Positions 1 to 8,541 of a stretch of DNA of 18,867 nucleotides are shown one piece after another. Source of the DNA: JAHISC01 sp964645815 (lineage in GTDB: Bacteria > Patescibacteriota > Patescibacteriia > UBA9934). Each line of letters starts with the position of its first letter. The stretch's first letter is position 1. The position numbers and the translations under genes were made by a program. The notes under the pieces are model-generated. The model did not search any database. It worked only from the letters and a program-made list of their open reading frames with translations, and was not told the origin of the DNA. The stretch spans positions 1 through 18,867 of the forward strand of contig CAZYCR010000016.1 of assembly GCA_964645815.1 (NCBI GenBank), read 5' to 3'.

Positions 1-1
1 T

Positions 2-109
2 GAGATGCTTTTTCCCAAACCGAGGAGTGTTACCGATGTATCTCATCTTTTGCAGATAAACAAAAGAGTAAACATAGAAAAATCATCCCCAGGAGCTCAT
101 CAAAATTGA
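2..109 (+). CDS. Possible 3' end of an upstream gene (partial)
   Basis: The frame starting at base 2 is open for 35 codons from the window edge and stops at TGA 107-109. The peptide is mixed-polarity, contains a FPKPRSVTD stretch, and has no recognisable domain. It would end 25 nt before the glycosyltransferase start and just before that gene's -10 box, which fits a compact gene border. So short an open stretch can occur by chance, so the call rests mainly on position. No function can be given. Confidence 0.3.
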   Translation, partial: EMLFPKPRSVTDVSHLLQINKRVNIEKSSPGAHQN

Positions 110-119
110 GGCTAATCTA

Positions 120-128
120 TGGTAAAAT
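120..128 (+). promoter_or_regulatory. Extended -10 promoter of the glycosyltransferase gene
   Basis: TGG followed by TAAAAT (123-128) forms an extended -10 element. No convincing -35 hexamer lies 16-18 nt upstream. Exactly 6 nt separate the box from ATG 135, so transcription would begin at or next to the A of that ATG. This favours 135 over the in-frame ATG at 129, which abuts the box. Confidence 0.55.
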
Positions 129-134
129 ATGTGC

Positions 135-1265
135 ATGAGAATCGGTATTGATGCACGATTTTTCGGTCCCAAAACCGGTGGGGGCGGCATTGGACGTTAT
201 GTCGCAGAATTAGTGACGCACTTACAAGAATTGGATCACCAAAACGAGTACGTCATTTTTTTGCGAAAGGAAAATTTCCACGAGTGTGTTATCACCAATC
301 GCAATTTTTACAAACAGTTGGTGGACATACCTTGGTACTCGACAAAAGAGCAAATCAAGATGCCGGCTTTTGTGAGAAGAGCTCGGGTCAACTTCATGCA
401 CTACCCACACTGGAACATTCCCATTTTTTGTACCACGCCGTTCCTTGTTACCATTCATGATCTCATTCTGATCCAAGATCCAAAGTCAGCCCATGCCACT
501 ACCAAAAGCGCTCTAATCCACGGTTTTAAATACGCGGGTTTTAGAACAGTGATTGAGTCAGCTATACACCGCAGTCGCCACATCATTACCATTTCTGAAT
601 ATTCAAAACGAGCGATCTTAGAGCATTTTGGTATCAAAGAGGCTAAAATTTCAGTGATTCCAAATGGAGTTTTGCCGGCCACTGAAAGCAAAGGCATCAG
701 CTTGTCATCAATGGGCGTGTTGGAACCGTACTTTCTCTATGCCGGTAATGCTTACCCGCATAAAAACTTAAAAATCATGGTCGAAGCTTTTGCAGATTTT
801 GCACGGAATGATCAATTCACTCAATTGGTTATTGCCGGCCGACGTGATGTTTTCTCTCATCAACTCGAGGACTATGCCAAAAAACTTGGTCTTCAGAGTA
901 ACCGATTAACTTTTGTTAATTTACCAAGCGATGAAGAACTTGCCGCACTTTACCGCCATGCCGAATTATTTATCTTCCCTTCCCGTCTTGAAGGTTTTGG
1001 TCTGCCACCTTTGGAAGCAATGAGCCACAGTACTCCGGTTGCTGCAGCTAAAGCGAGTTCTCTACCAGAAGTTCTGGGTGAAGCTGCCTGGTACTTTGAT
1101 CCTGATCATGCCGATGAACTAACGAGAATTATGCGCCAGGTAAAAAGTAACCCATCAACAATCTCCAGTAAAAAAGAATTAGGATTAAGTCAGGCTAAAA
1201 GCTTTAATTGGCAAAAGACTGCAGAAGCTACGCTCGATATTTACAATAGATTCCCGGTTTTATAA
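135..1265 (+). CDS. GT4-family glycosyltransferase
   Basis: This is a GT-B fold glycosyltransferase of family 4, predicted to transfer a sugar from a nucleotide-sugar donor to a cell-surface glycan or lipid carrier at the cytoplasmic face of the membrane. The protein is 376 aa, normal for the family. The N-terminus MRIGIDARF with a Gly-rich loop (KTGGGGIGRY) starts the acceptor domain; HDLILIQDP and ISEYSKR follow. The donor domain begins near FLYAGNAYPHKN, and the EGFGLPPLEAM signature carries the catalytic E-x7-E pattern. An in-frame ATG two codons upstream (129) abuts the -10 box, so 135 is preferred. The next gene starts 6 nt after the stop and encodes a DUF4012 protein, a common partner of surface-polysaccharide glycosyltransferases. 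The sugar and acceptor cannot be read from sequence. Confidence 0.9.
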   Translation: MRIGIDARFFGPKTGGGGIGRYVAELVTHLQELDHQNEYVIFLRKENFHECVITNRNFYKQLVDIPWYSTKEQIKMPAFVRRARVNFMHYPHWNIPIFCTTPFLVTIHDLILIQDPKSAHATTKSALIHGFKYAGFRTVIESAIHRSRHIITISEYSKRAILEHFGIKEAKISVIPNGVLPATESKGISLSSMGVLEPYFLYAGNAYPHKNLKIMVEAFADFARNDQFTQLVIAGRRDVFSHQLEDYAKKLGLQSNRLTFVNLPSDEELAALYRHAELFIFPSRLEGFGLPPLEAMSHSTPVAAAKASSLPEVLGEAAWYFDPDHADELTRIMRQVKSNPSTISSKKELGLSQAKSFNWQKTAEATLDIYNRFPVL

Positions 1266-1271
1266 GATCCC

Positions 1272-3809
1272 ATGCCTTATCAACCACAACAACCGAATAG
1301 TCCCGAGCAGGAACTTAAAAAGTCCCAGCTTTTTGATGAAGCCCTGCCAGAAAAGTTAAAGTATCAGGGTGTTTTGGAGACTGAAAACGGCGGACTCAAA
1401 ATAAAACGCAATGGAGTGACTCCAATGTCGCCTTATGTTATCAAATTGGAGACTGAATTAAACTCTGCGACCGAGGAAAAGCAGACAAAACTTAATACTC
1501 TTGCCGCCCAGCTGCTCGAAGACTCACTCGACTTTGCTGAAGATGTTGATTTCGAAGATGATTTGGAAGTTGGTTTTGACGATTTGGTTGAACAATTGCG
1601 TGAACCAGAAAAAATTATTTCTCAGAGTAGGATGCCTGAGAAAGTTGAATCAACTCAGTGGCTGGATCAAGAACCGGCAAGACATTCTCTGCACGAACTT
1701 CCTGAATTTAGTACAGATGATTTATTGGAAGATGGCGCTACTTGGGAGCCGGCTCCGGTTGTTGAGTCAAAAGTTAAAATAAAATGGCAATGGCGAAGTA
1801 TTGTGCCGAGTCTGCGTGCTCATCAGCGAGCCTTTGTCATGTTCACACTACTCTCTTTCGCTCTAGTCTTGCCTTTGCAAGCTATGCAAGGAGTTTCTCA
1901 AATTAAAAATCAGGGGTCAGAAATTACTGATGTCGGTAAAAATGCCATTGATACTTTCTTTTCCGGTACTGCTGCCTTGAGTGACGAACAATTTAGTTCT
2001 GCCGAAGATGATTTTGCTCGAGCCAATAAAAGTTTTAGAGAAGCTGAAGACACTTTAAAAAATCTTAATGCTTCGATTGCCGGACTATCGAGCGTTTTAC
2101 CGCAAACTGACAAAACTTACGATTCTGCTCACGGACTCTTAGTCGCCGGACAAGAATTATCAAAAGCAGCTGAACTATTAAGTCAGGGAGCCGGTGAAAT
2201 CGAAAGCCGAACTTCAGTAAACATAGTCACTAAACTTTCCATTCTCTCAACTTACGTCGAAGAGGCTCAACCGCACTTGGAGGCGGCTGAATTGGCTTTG
2301 GAAAAAGTCGAAGTAACGGCTGTGCCGGATGAGTATCAATCTAGTGTTGTGGCTATGAAAGAAAAAGTGCCGCAGATTACTAGTTCAATGGAAGAATTCA
2401 TTACCTTATCAGACACACTCACAACTATTCTTGGTGACAATCGAACCATGCGCTATCTGGTCGCTTTTCAAAACAACACTGAGCTCAGACCAACCGGCGG
2501 TTTTGTTGGAAGTTTCGCTCAACTGGATCTCCTAAACGGAGAAATTGATCAAATCTATATTCCAGAAGGCGGTACTTATGATCTTCAAGGTCAACTTTCA
2601 GAATTCGTCGCTTCCCCTCACCCACTTTCTTTGTTGAACGCTCGCTGGGAATTCCACGATGCTAACTACTTCCCAGATTTTCCAACTTCAGCTCAAAAAA
2701 TGATCTGGTTTTATGAGAATTCTGGTGGGCCAACCGTTGACGGTGTCATTGCCATCAATGCTACCTTTATGCCAGAACTCTTAGCGATCGTTGGACCAGT
2801 GGAAATGCCAGAATATGGTATTACCGTTGATAGTGAGAATTTCCTTTTTGAAACACAAAAAATTGTTGAAATGGATTATCAGAAGTTTAGTGTTAATGAT
2901 GAAGAAAGAACAGTTGAGGCACCAAAGCAATTTATTGGTGACTTAGCGCCAAAAATTTTAGAGCGGCTGGAAGATGCTGATGCAGCAACAATGTTAGCTG
3001 TACTTGATCTTGTCGGCACTGGCCTAGCTCAAAAAGATGTTCAACTTTATTTTGAAAATAATGCCTTGGAATCAACCATTGAAGATCTTGGTTGGTCGGG
3101 ATCAATTAAACAAACCGCTGGTGACTACTTAATGGTCGTCAATACTAACCTGGGAGGCGGCAAAACTGATACAGTGATTGATCAAGATATCTATCTCGAC
3201 ACTGTTGTTCAAGATGATGGCTATATCGTTAATACCGTAACCATCACCAAAGAACATCATGGACTAAAATCTTCGCTCTTTGAAGGAGATAATAATGTTG
3301 ATTACCTTCGATTGTATGTACCAAAAGGCAGTGAGCTTCTTTCGGCTAACGGTTTTGAAATCCCGGCAGACAATCTTTTTGAAACATCGGATCTGCCTCT
3401 TCAATTTGATGAAGATCTGGCTTTATTGGTAACCGACGTGCGCAAAGATCCGGCTTCAAAGACTGACATTTGGCAAGAAGATGGTAAAACAGTTTTTGGT
3501 AACTGGATGCAGACAGCTCCTGGGGAAATTGAAACCGTCACCTTTACATACCGCCTACCTTTCAAACTAACAGAAACAAAAACAGAGCAAACATTATTCG
3601 AAGCCGCCAGAGAGAGACTTGGTTTTAAAGATCTTGAATCTTATTCGCTGTTGATCCAAAAGCAATCAGGTGTTAAAACCAGGGAAACACATGTTACTCT
3701 CAGTTTGCCAAGCAGCAAATCAGTTATCTGGAGTTCACATAATACTCAAGAAACAACCGTCAATAATGATTTTGATCAACTCATTCAATACGTGATTGAA
3801 GCAAAATAA
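1272..3809 (+). CDS. DUF4012 domain membrane protein
   Basis: The 845-aa protein belongs to the DUF4012 family, whose function is unknown and which often neighbours glycan genes. Residues 1-180 are hydrophilic and acidic and are probably cytoplasmic. One membrane helix lies near 187-206, preceded by a basic stretch (KIKWQWRS). Residues 220-390 are rich in Ala, Glu and Leu and look helical. The family hallmark NNTELRPTGGFVGSF is at about 402-416, followed by a region with DGVIAINATFMPELLAIVGPVEMPEYG, and the C-terminus is predicted to be beta-rich and extracytoplasmic. The protein is long for the family because of its N-terminal cytoplasmic tail. The gene lies 6 nt after the glycosyltransferase and 2 nt before the next gene, with no own promoter or Shine-Dalgarno site visible, so it is probably translated from the same message. 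Confidence 0.88.
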   Translation: MPYQPQQPNSPEQELKKSQLFDEALPEKLKYQGVLETENGGLKIKRNGVTPMSPYVIKLETELNSATEEKQTKLNTLAAQLLEDSLDFAEDVDFEDDLEVGFDDLVEQLREPEKIISQSRMPEKVESTQWLDQEPARHSLHELPEFSTDDLLEDGATWEPAPVVESKVKIKWQWRSIVPSLRAHQRAFVMFTLLSFALVLPLQAMQGVSQIKNQGSEITDVGKNAIDTFFSGTAALSDEQFSSAEDDFARANKSFREAEDTLKNLNASIAGLSSVLPQTDKTYDSAHGLLVAGQELSKAAELLSQGAGEIESRTSVNIVTKLSILSTYVEEAQPHLEAAELALEKVEVTAVPDEYQSSVVAMKEKVPQITSSMEEFITLSDTLTTILGDNRTMRYLVAFQNNTELRPTGGFVGSFAQLDLLNGEIDQIYIPEGGTYDLQGQLSEFVASPHPLSLLNARWEFHDANYFPDFPTSAQKMIWFYENSGGPTVDGVIAINATFMPELLAIVGPVEMPEYGITVDSENFLFETQKIVEMDYQKFSVNDEERTVEAPKQFIGDLAPKILERLEDADAATMLAVLDLVGTGLAQKDVQLYFENNALESTIEDLGWSGSIKQTAGDYLMVVNTNLGGGKTDTVIDQDIYLDTVVQDDGYIVNTVTITKEHHGLKSSLFEGDNNVDYLRLYVPKGSELLSANGFEIPADNLFETSDLPLQFDEDLALLVTDVRKDPASKTDIWQEDGKTVFGNWMQTAPGEIETVTFTYRLPFKLTETKTEQTLFEAARERLGFKDLESYSLLIQKQSGVKTRETHVTLSLPSSKSVIWSSHNTQETTVNNDFDQLIQYVIEAK

Positions 3810-3811
3810 AT

Positions 3812-5794
3812 ATGCCAAAAAGCAAAAAACATCCAAAAAAACAGTCAATCGAAGAAGAGGTTGAAATGATTGAAGATGATCTCGACCAAGTCGAGGATGA
3901 ACATGAAGTTCAAGATGAAGCGGTAGAAGAGGTTGAAGACGAATTGGATGAAGAAGAATTAGAGGAAGAACCAAAAGAAACCAAAAAGAAAAAACATCGG
4001 GTTACAAAGTCTGATCAAGCTGAAATTGAACAAGGTCTGGAAGCAATTTACGGTAAAAACAAGATGGACTTCAGTAAAGTTGAGCGGCAAAGAACCAGAC
4101 TAACCAGTATTTTATTGACCGTGGTGATTACTTTGGCGATTGTCGCCGCGACTGCTTGGTTAGGATTCTTTATCTATCAAAAATACTTTAGTGACACAAG
4201 TGACAAACAATTTGAAATTGCTATTCAAATAGATGATGAACTCGCCAGCGGCCAGATGACTACCATTGAAATTAACTACAAAAATCTAACAAACGTACCT
4301 GTTGCTGATCTCCAGATTGACGCCAATCTACCTACTGCTTTTCATTTAAAAGAAGCTCAACCCGGACCATCTGATATCGAAGAAATGACTTGGGACATCG
4401 GTTCCCTAGCCACCGGATCAGACGAAACTATTACTATTCAAGGAGTATGGATCGCCGAAGTGCCTTCTTCAACTCCGATTCAAGTTTTTGCCAACTATCG
4501 CCCCTCAAATTTTAACGCCGACTTCCAAGAAATTAAGACAGTCTACGTCAATACTACCAGCAGTACTCTGGAAACCACATTTGAAGGTACTGAAGAAGCT
4601 CAACCGGGACAAAACGTTCAGTATCAATTTAGTATTGAAAACACCGGCGAAGAAACCATGACAACAGTTGAGGCGGAATTGGAATTACCGGACGGATTTT
4701 TCCTTGAATCTAGCGATCCAACAATCACTGCTGGTGAAGCAGCTCGTTGGCGATTCGACGAAATTGAAGCTGGTGAAAAAATTGACGTTAAAATCTCAGG
4801 GTCATTTGCGGCTGACACTGAAGGCTTCCAATATTTCACAGTCAAAACAAGTATTCAAGATGATAACCGAGTGCTTTTACAAAGCAAGGCAGAAGGATTC
4901 ACGGACATCGTTGGTGATAATTTGTCGATTCAATTGGTGGCCAATGGTTCCAACAACAATGTCACAGCTGACCTGGGAGGCAGTCTCAGAATTTCTCTGG
5001 CTTTGGAAAACACCGGAGAAAATCAACTGGATGATCTCTCGCTGTTGTTGGACTTTAAGTCTGATAAATCCATCCCTCTTAACTGGAATGATGCGGAATT
5101 AGACGGCGGTGCGATCACGAGCGACGGCATACTTTGGAACAATGCCGCTCTTGGCTCATTAACACCTGGAGAGAAACGGATTCTTAACTTAACTTTCCCG
5201 ATCCGTGATTCACTTAACTCAACACAAGCCGATACCTTTGATATTCTAGCTGCCGCTTCTATTGGTGATCTAACCATTAAATCAACCCCGGTACACGTGA
5301 GTATTGTGACTCAAGCAGCTTTTGCTGCCGAAGCGCGTTACTATACCGAAAACGGAGCGCCGCTCGGTAATGGACCTCTGCCACCAACAGTTGGCGTGAC
5401 TACGACCTACCGTGTCTTTTGGCAAATAGATAATCAACTCCACCAGCTAAACAACGTCACCGTCCAAGCAATTTTGCCTCCGCATGTAACCTGGAGTAAC
5501 CAATTTGACAGCGATCTTGGAAACATTAGTTTTGACCGCGACACCAGAACTGTTACCTGGTCAATTTCACAACTGCCGACAACCATCGATCACGTTGAAG
5601 CAACCTTTGCCATTTCGATCTCACCTGATGGTAATGACATTGGTACTTTTGTAAAACTAATTTCTGGTAGTACCTTGACCGCAACTGACGATATGACCAA
5701 AACAACAATCACCAAATCAACCGAGAGCTTAACAACCGAGCTACCAGACGACGAATACGCCGCTGGCAAAGGAGTGGTTGAACAACCAATTTAG
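3812..5794 (+). CDS. Membrane-anchored protein with DUF11-like repeats
   Basis: The 660-aa protein has a single membrane helix at about 97-121 (SILLTVVITLAIVAATAWLG). The cytoplasmic tail in front is extremely acidic between residues 13 and 54, then lysine-rich (KETKKKKHR). The remaining 540 residues are outside and contain about four Ig-like beta repeats resembling the DUF11/COG1361 type. The recurring pattern is a Gly-containing strand, a strand ending in ENTG or a variant, LPDGF or LPTAF, then W-x-(I/F/N)-x-x(L/I) and a G-(E/S)-(K/D) turn. The second and third repeats are clearest (IENTGEET, LENTGENQ); the fourth is degenerate. Such repeats usually give a rigid surface stalk or adhesion module. 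It lies 2 nt after the DUF4012 gene and is the last gene before a terminator. Its ligand is unknown. Confidence 0.75.
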   Translation: MPKSKKHPKKQSIEEEVEMIEDDLDQVEDEHEVQDEAVEEVEDELDEEELEEEPKETKKKKHRVTKSDQAEIEQGLEAIYGKNKMDFSKVERQRTRLTSILLTVVITLAIVAATAWLGFFIYQKYFSDTSDKQFEIAIQIDDELASGQMTTIEINYKNLTNVPVADLQIDANLPTAFHLKEAQPGPSDIEEMTWDIGSLATGSDETITIQGVWIAEVPSSTPIQVFANYRPSNFNADFQEIKTVYVNTTSSTLETTFEGTEEAQPGQNVQYQFSIENTGEETMTTVEAELELPDGFFLESSDPTITAGEAARWRFDEIEAGEKIDVKISGSFAADTEGFQYFTVKTSIQDDNRVLLQSKAEGFTDIVGDNLSIQLVANGSNNNVTADLGGSLRISLALENTGENQLDDLSLLLDFKSDKSIPLNWNDAELDGGAITSDGILWNNAALGSLTPGEKRILNLTFPIRDSLNSTQADTFDILAAASIGDLTIKSTPVHVSIVTQAAFAAEARYYTENGAPLGNGPLPPTVGVTTTYRVFWQIDNQLHQLNNVTVQAILPPHVTWSNQFDSDLGNISFDRDTRTVTWSISQLPTTIDHVEATFAISISPDGNDIGTFVKLISGSTLTATDDMTKTTITKSTESLTTELPDDEYAAGKGVVEQPI

Positions 5795-5800
5795 ATAAAC

Positions 5801-5831
5801 AAAAAACCGAGTCTTATCTGACCGGTTTTTT
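5801..5831. terminator. Bidirectional intrinsic terminator
   Basis: AAAAAACCG (5801-5809) pairs with CGGTTTTTT (5823-5831) around a 13-nt loop. The A run on one side and the T run on the other give a U tract in both directions. It separates the forward surface cassette from the reverse-strand FemAB gene, whose stop codon starts at the end of the T run, so one element serves two convergent operons. Confidence 0.75.
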
Positions 5832-6769
5832 TAATGGCGAATTTTTTTCATTGTCCTATACAGAGAGTACATCAGATATTTGGTCGGGATTTCAAAAGTA
5901 CCGGGCATCGAAAGTACCGGACCACCGTAACCTAATTTGTATCTAGTGACTCCAGCCCATGGATGTGATTTTGGTGCCCCTTCTGGAGCGATGCCAAAGA
6001 AATCAAAGGTCTCAAGTCCCTTCTCAATAGCATCTTCAATAGCAAACCAATGTAGGGCATATTGAGCCATAACATTGCGGTGCAAGTTGCTGGTAGCACC
6101 GTATAAATAAGTTCGACAACCTTGAAAATCAATTAAAATATTGGCTGCAACCACTCGCCCTTCATATTCAGCAACAACCAAACTAGCTTTTGTCTCACTT
6201 TTTTCGAGGGTCTTTAACAATACCTCATAATAAATTGCCGGGTGAGCTGAGAATTTATCGCGTTGGGTGGTTTGATCCATTAGACGCAAAAAATCATCGA
6301 GGTGTTCGAGCCCGGAAAATTTGCAGACTACTCCTTTTCTTTGCGCTAACCTAATGTTGTAGCGAGTTTTTGATTTCATTTTAGCCAGAAGCTCGTCCTT
6401 CCCTTCTGTTAGATTCAAAACTGTGGTGCAAGATGGTTGGCGGTCTTTTACTTTTTGCATTCGAGAATCAAGCGTTGGCTCGATACGTAAAAAAACACCA
6501 TCTTCCAATTTTTCCCGCAGTACTTGAGTCATTTTTTCTACCGTCGCCGAACCTAATGGACCTTTTGGCGTAAACCAGTAGTACTGACCTAAGGGGAGTG
6601 GTATTTGAATCGCCAAAGCTAGTGTTGTCCCAAATTGATGCTCTTCATAAATTCTCTCAATCCGACGTCCCAACCTTTCCTGAAAAACTCCCCAGTCCCA
6701 AGATTCCAAAAAGCCTCCGAACGGCGGAGAATACTTCTTGAGATGATTGTTCCAAGTTATTCGGTCCAT
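5831..6769 (-). CDS. FemAB/FmhB-family peptidyltransferase
   Basis: The 312-aa protein matches the FemAB family, which adds amino acids from aminoacyl-tRNA to the peptidoglycan stem peptide or lipid II and has paired GNAT-like folds. Recognisable segments are MKSKTRYNIRLAQRKGV (about 130-146), the second GNAT-like core with VAANILIDF and YLYGAT, and the conserved end FDFFGIAPEG, HPWAGVTRYKLGYGG. Family members are usually 330-420 aa, so this is compact. It starts 5 nt after the ruvA stop with no Shine-Dalgarno site, so it is probably co-transcribed with ruvA. A role in cell-wall cross-bridge formation is inferred from family membership; related GNAT proteins of other specificity cannot be excluded. 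Confidence 0.82.
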   Translation of the reverse strand: MDRITWNNHLKKYSPPFGGFLESWDWGVFQERLGRRIERIYEEHQFGTTLALAIQIPLPLGQYYWFTPKGPLGSATVEKMTQVLREKLEDGVFLRIEPTLDSRMQKVKDRQPSCTTVLNLTEGKDELLAKMKSKTRYNIRLAQRKGVVCKFSGLEHLDDFLRLMDQTTQRDKFSAHPAIYYEVLLKTLEKSETKASLVVAEYEGRVVAANILIDFQGCRTYLYGATSNLHRNVMAQYALHWFAIEDAIEKGLETFDFFGIAPEGAPKSHPWAGVTRYKLGYGGPVLSMPGTFEIPTKYLMYSLYRTMKKIRH

Positions 6770-6774
6770 GTAAT

Positions 6775-7314
6775 TTATGATCCCAGTAAATTTAAAGCTT
6801 GGCGAATTCTTGTTTCTGTGTCTTCCGCAGATACTTGTTTTAAAACTTCCAAAGAGTCGGCCCGAGAATATCCAAGGCTCATCAGAGCGCCAACAACTTC
6901 TTCATCAGCCAGACCATTGTCTTCTTCAACCAACACGCCTTTCATCTCCAAAATAATCTTTTGAGCAGTTTTGGTACCAACACCAGAAATACTGGTTAAG
7001 AAACTCAGGTCACCGATCAAAATCTTTTGGGCAATTTCTTCGGAACCAGCGGCAGCTAGAATCTTTTGTGCTAACTTTGTTCCAACACCGGAAATTTCGA
7101 TTAATTTTTCGAATAGTTCGAGCAATTTTATCTCCTGAAAGCCGTAGAGTTCTCGACGATCTTCTCGCACGTGATCGTGAATAAAAAGTTCGAGGTCTTG
7201 GTCTAAATGGGCAGTAAAACCAACAGAATAGACCCGATAACCAACATCGCCAACTCGTAAAATAATCCAATTTCCGCCGGAAAATATGACTTTTCCACTC
7301 AAAAAACCAATCAT
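6775..7314 (-). CDS. ruvA: Holliday junction branch migration protein RuvA
   Basis: RuvA binds four-way DNA junctions as a tetramer and loads the RuvB motor for branch migration in recombination and repair. The 179-aa protein shows all three domains: an OB-fold start (MIGFLSGKV...DVGYRVY), two helix-hairpin-helix motifs (about 71-90 with ISGVGTKLAQKI, and 106-125 with ISGVGTKTAQKI), and the C-terminal RuvB-contact domain (136-179, VVGALMSLGYS). It is slightly shorter than the usual 190-200 aa, mostly in the acidic linker between the second and third domains. ruvB and ruvC are not in this window. The gene lies 14 nt after the HD-domain gene, with only a weak AAAG upstream of the ATG. Confidence 0.95.
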   Translation of the reverse strand: MIGFLSGKVIFSGGNWIILRVGDVGYRVYSVGFTAHLDQDLELFIHDHVREDRRELYGFQEIKLLELFEKLIEISGVGTKLAQKILAAAGSEEIAQKILIGDLSFLTSISGVGTKTAQKIILEMKGVLVEEDNGLADEEVVGALMSLGYSRADSLEVLKQVSAEDTETRIRQALNLLGS

Positions 7315-7328
7315 AGATCTTTATTTTC

Positions 7329-8540
7329 TCACGAGTTGTGCGACTGGTCAAAGATATTTCTTGCAGTTTCGATCTGGCTCGCGATCAGCCCTGTTTTATC
7401 TTTAAAATCAATCGTTCTAGTCCTATCTTGAACAAGCGCATATATCTCTTCCATAACCCTACCTCTCTCTGGTCCAATTCCGACTTCTAGAAGTTCAAAA
7501 ACTTCCTCAGGTGACAATTTTGCTTCAGCTAAAACCTGCATGATTTTTTTCTTTTGCGCCCGACTGGCAGCTTCGGCTCGACGTAGGCGTCGAAGAGGTA
7601 CAGCTCGCTGCTCCGAATAAAGCCAGTTAAAAATTGCTTCGGTTCGAACCAAATAATCGTTATCTTGATAAACTAAACTGCCAACAGTAGAATCCAAAAA
7701 AGTTGCAGCGAGCATAGCATCGAGAGCGTCGTCACCATCGAGACCAAATTTATTTGCTCGAGAAACCATCAGTTCAAACTTTTTTTCGTTTGGACTGATC
7801 TTAAAAAAATCCAGCACATCCATGTGATATCTAGTCATGAAGGTTAACAATACCCTGTCAGTTTCAGTCAGACGGAAAAAGTCAGCTACAGCCTCTCTAG
7901 CCTCTAAAAATTCATCACTGGCGCCCAAACCGGCATGACCCCAATAATGGATGGAGATTTCGTATTCATCATAAAAGGCCGCCATTAACTCCGATTTGTT
8001 TAAATTAGTATGCTTGGCTTCAAAAGCACGAAAAAGTTTCAGATAAAGGGCCATGTCATGTTCGGTTTGATCCTCTGTCTTTGGCTGCCGTCCTGATGTA
8101 AAACCTTCACGCTCTCCTCTGGAGCCCGGTGGAGCGGAAAAAGTAACTACTTTTGGTTTGGCAATGTCGTGAATGCATGAATAGGCCTCGAGTGTTGCAG
8201 CACGTTCGCGAATTGTCTCTTCCATTTCTTTAATTTCCAAAAACAGATCTTTGTGGCTTTTGAACTCTTCAACATCAAATAACGTTTCACCGTCGACGAT
8301 CGCTAAAATCGCCGCCAGCATCCGCACAATACCATCTGCGACAGTTGGACCTTCGGTATGCCAAGGAGCAGATTGAGGAGTTCGTCGGCAAAGCCCAACT
8401 TCTGGTACTTTCTGACTGACCGATAAAAAAATATCTTCGGCTGCATTTAAATATTTTGGTTGCAAAACAACCCGATCCAGCCATTCAAGAAGAAATCTGC
8501 TGTCTTTATCTTTTTGTTTTGTCTTAATCTCCTCCCACAT
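7329..8540 (-). CDS. HD-domain protein, CCA-enzyme-like
   Basis: The 403-aa protein has an HD-type metal phosphohydrolase pattern: an early PWHTEGPTVADGI (His61), the core HD pair in CIHDIAKPK (His124-Asp125), a HYWGHAGLG segment (His198, His202) and a later RYHMD (His239). The C-terminal part, with LSPEEVFELLEVGIGPERGRVMEEI near 340-370, resembles the tail of tRNA nucleotidyltransferases (CCA-adding enzymes), but no nucleotidyltransferase head with its GSxxR and DxD residues is present. It may therefore be a stand-alone HD phosphohydrolase or RNA-end processing factor derived from that architecture. It starts 1 nt after the DHH gene stop and is followed by ruvA. The substrate is unknown. Confidence 0.6.
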   Translation of the reverse strand: MWEEIKTKQKDKDSRFLLEWLDRVVLQPKYLNAAEDIFLSVSQKVPEVGLCRRTPQSAPWHTEGPTVADGIVRMLAAILAIVDGETLFDVEEFKSHKDLFLEIKEMEETIRERAATLEAYSCIHDIAKPKVVTFSAPPGSRGEREGFTSGRQPKTEDQTEHDMALYLKLFRAFEAKHTNLNKSELMAAFYDEYEISIHYWGHAGLGASDEFLEAREAVADFFRLTETDRVLLTFMTRYHMDVLDFFKISPNEKKFELMVSRANKFGLDGDDALDAMLAATFLDSTVGSLVYQDNDYLVRTEAIFNWLYSEQRAVPLRRLRRAEAASRAQKKKIMQVLAEAKLSPEEVFELLEVGIGPERGRVMEEIYALVQDRTRTIDFKDKTGLIASQIETARNIFDQSHNS

Positions 8541-8541
8541 A

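Noticed and set aside
1..44. Reverse-strand ATG at 44 opening a frame to the window edge
   Set aside because: Only 14 codons are visible and no convincing promoter or domain is present; the forward frame ending at 109 is the better, though still weak, reading.
7638..7650. GGTTCGAACC, like a tRNA T-arm
   Set aside because: It lies in the HD-protein coding region, and no acceptor, anticodon or D stems can be built around it.
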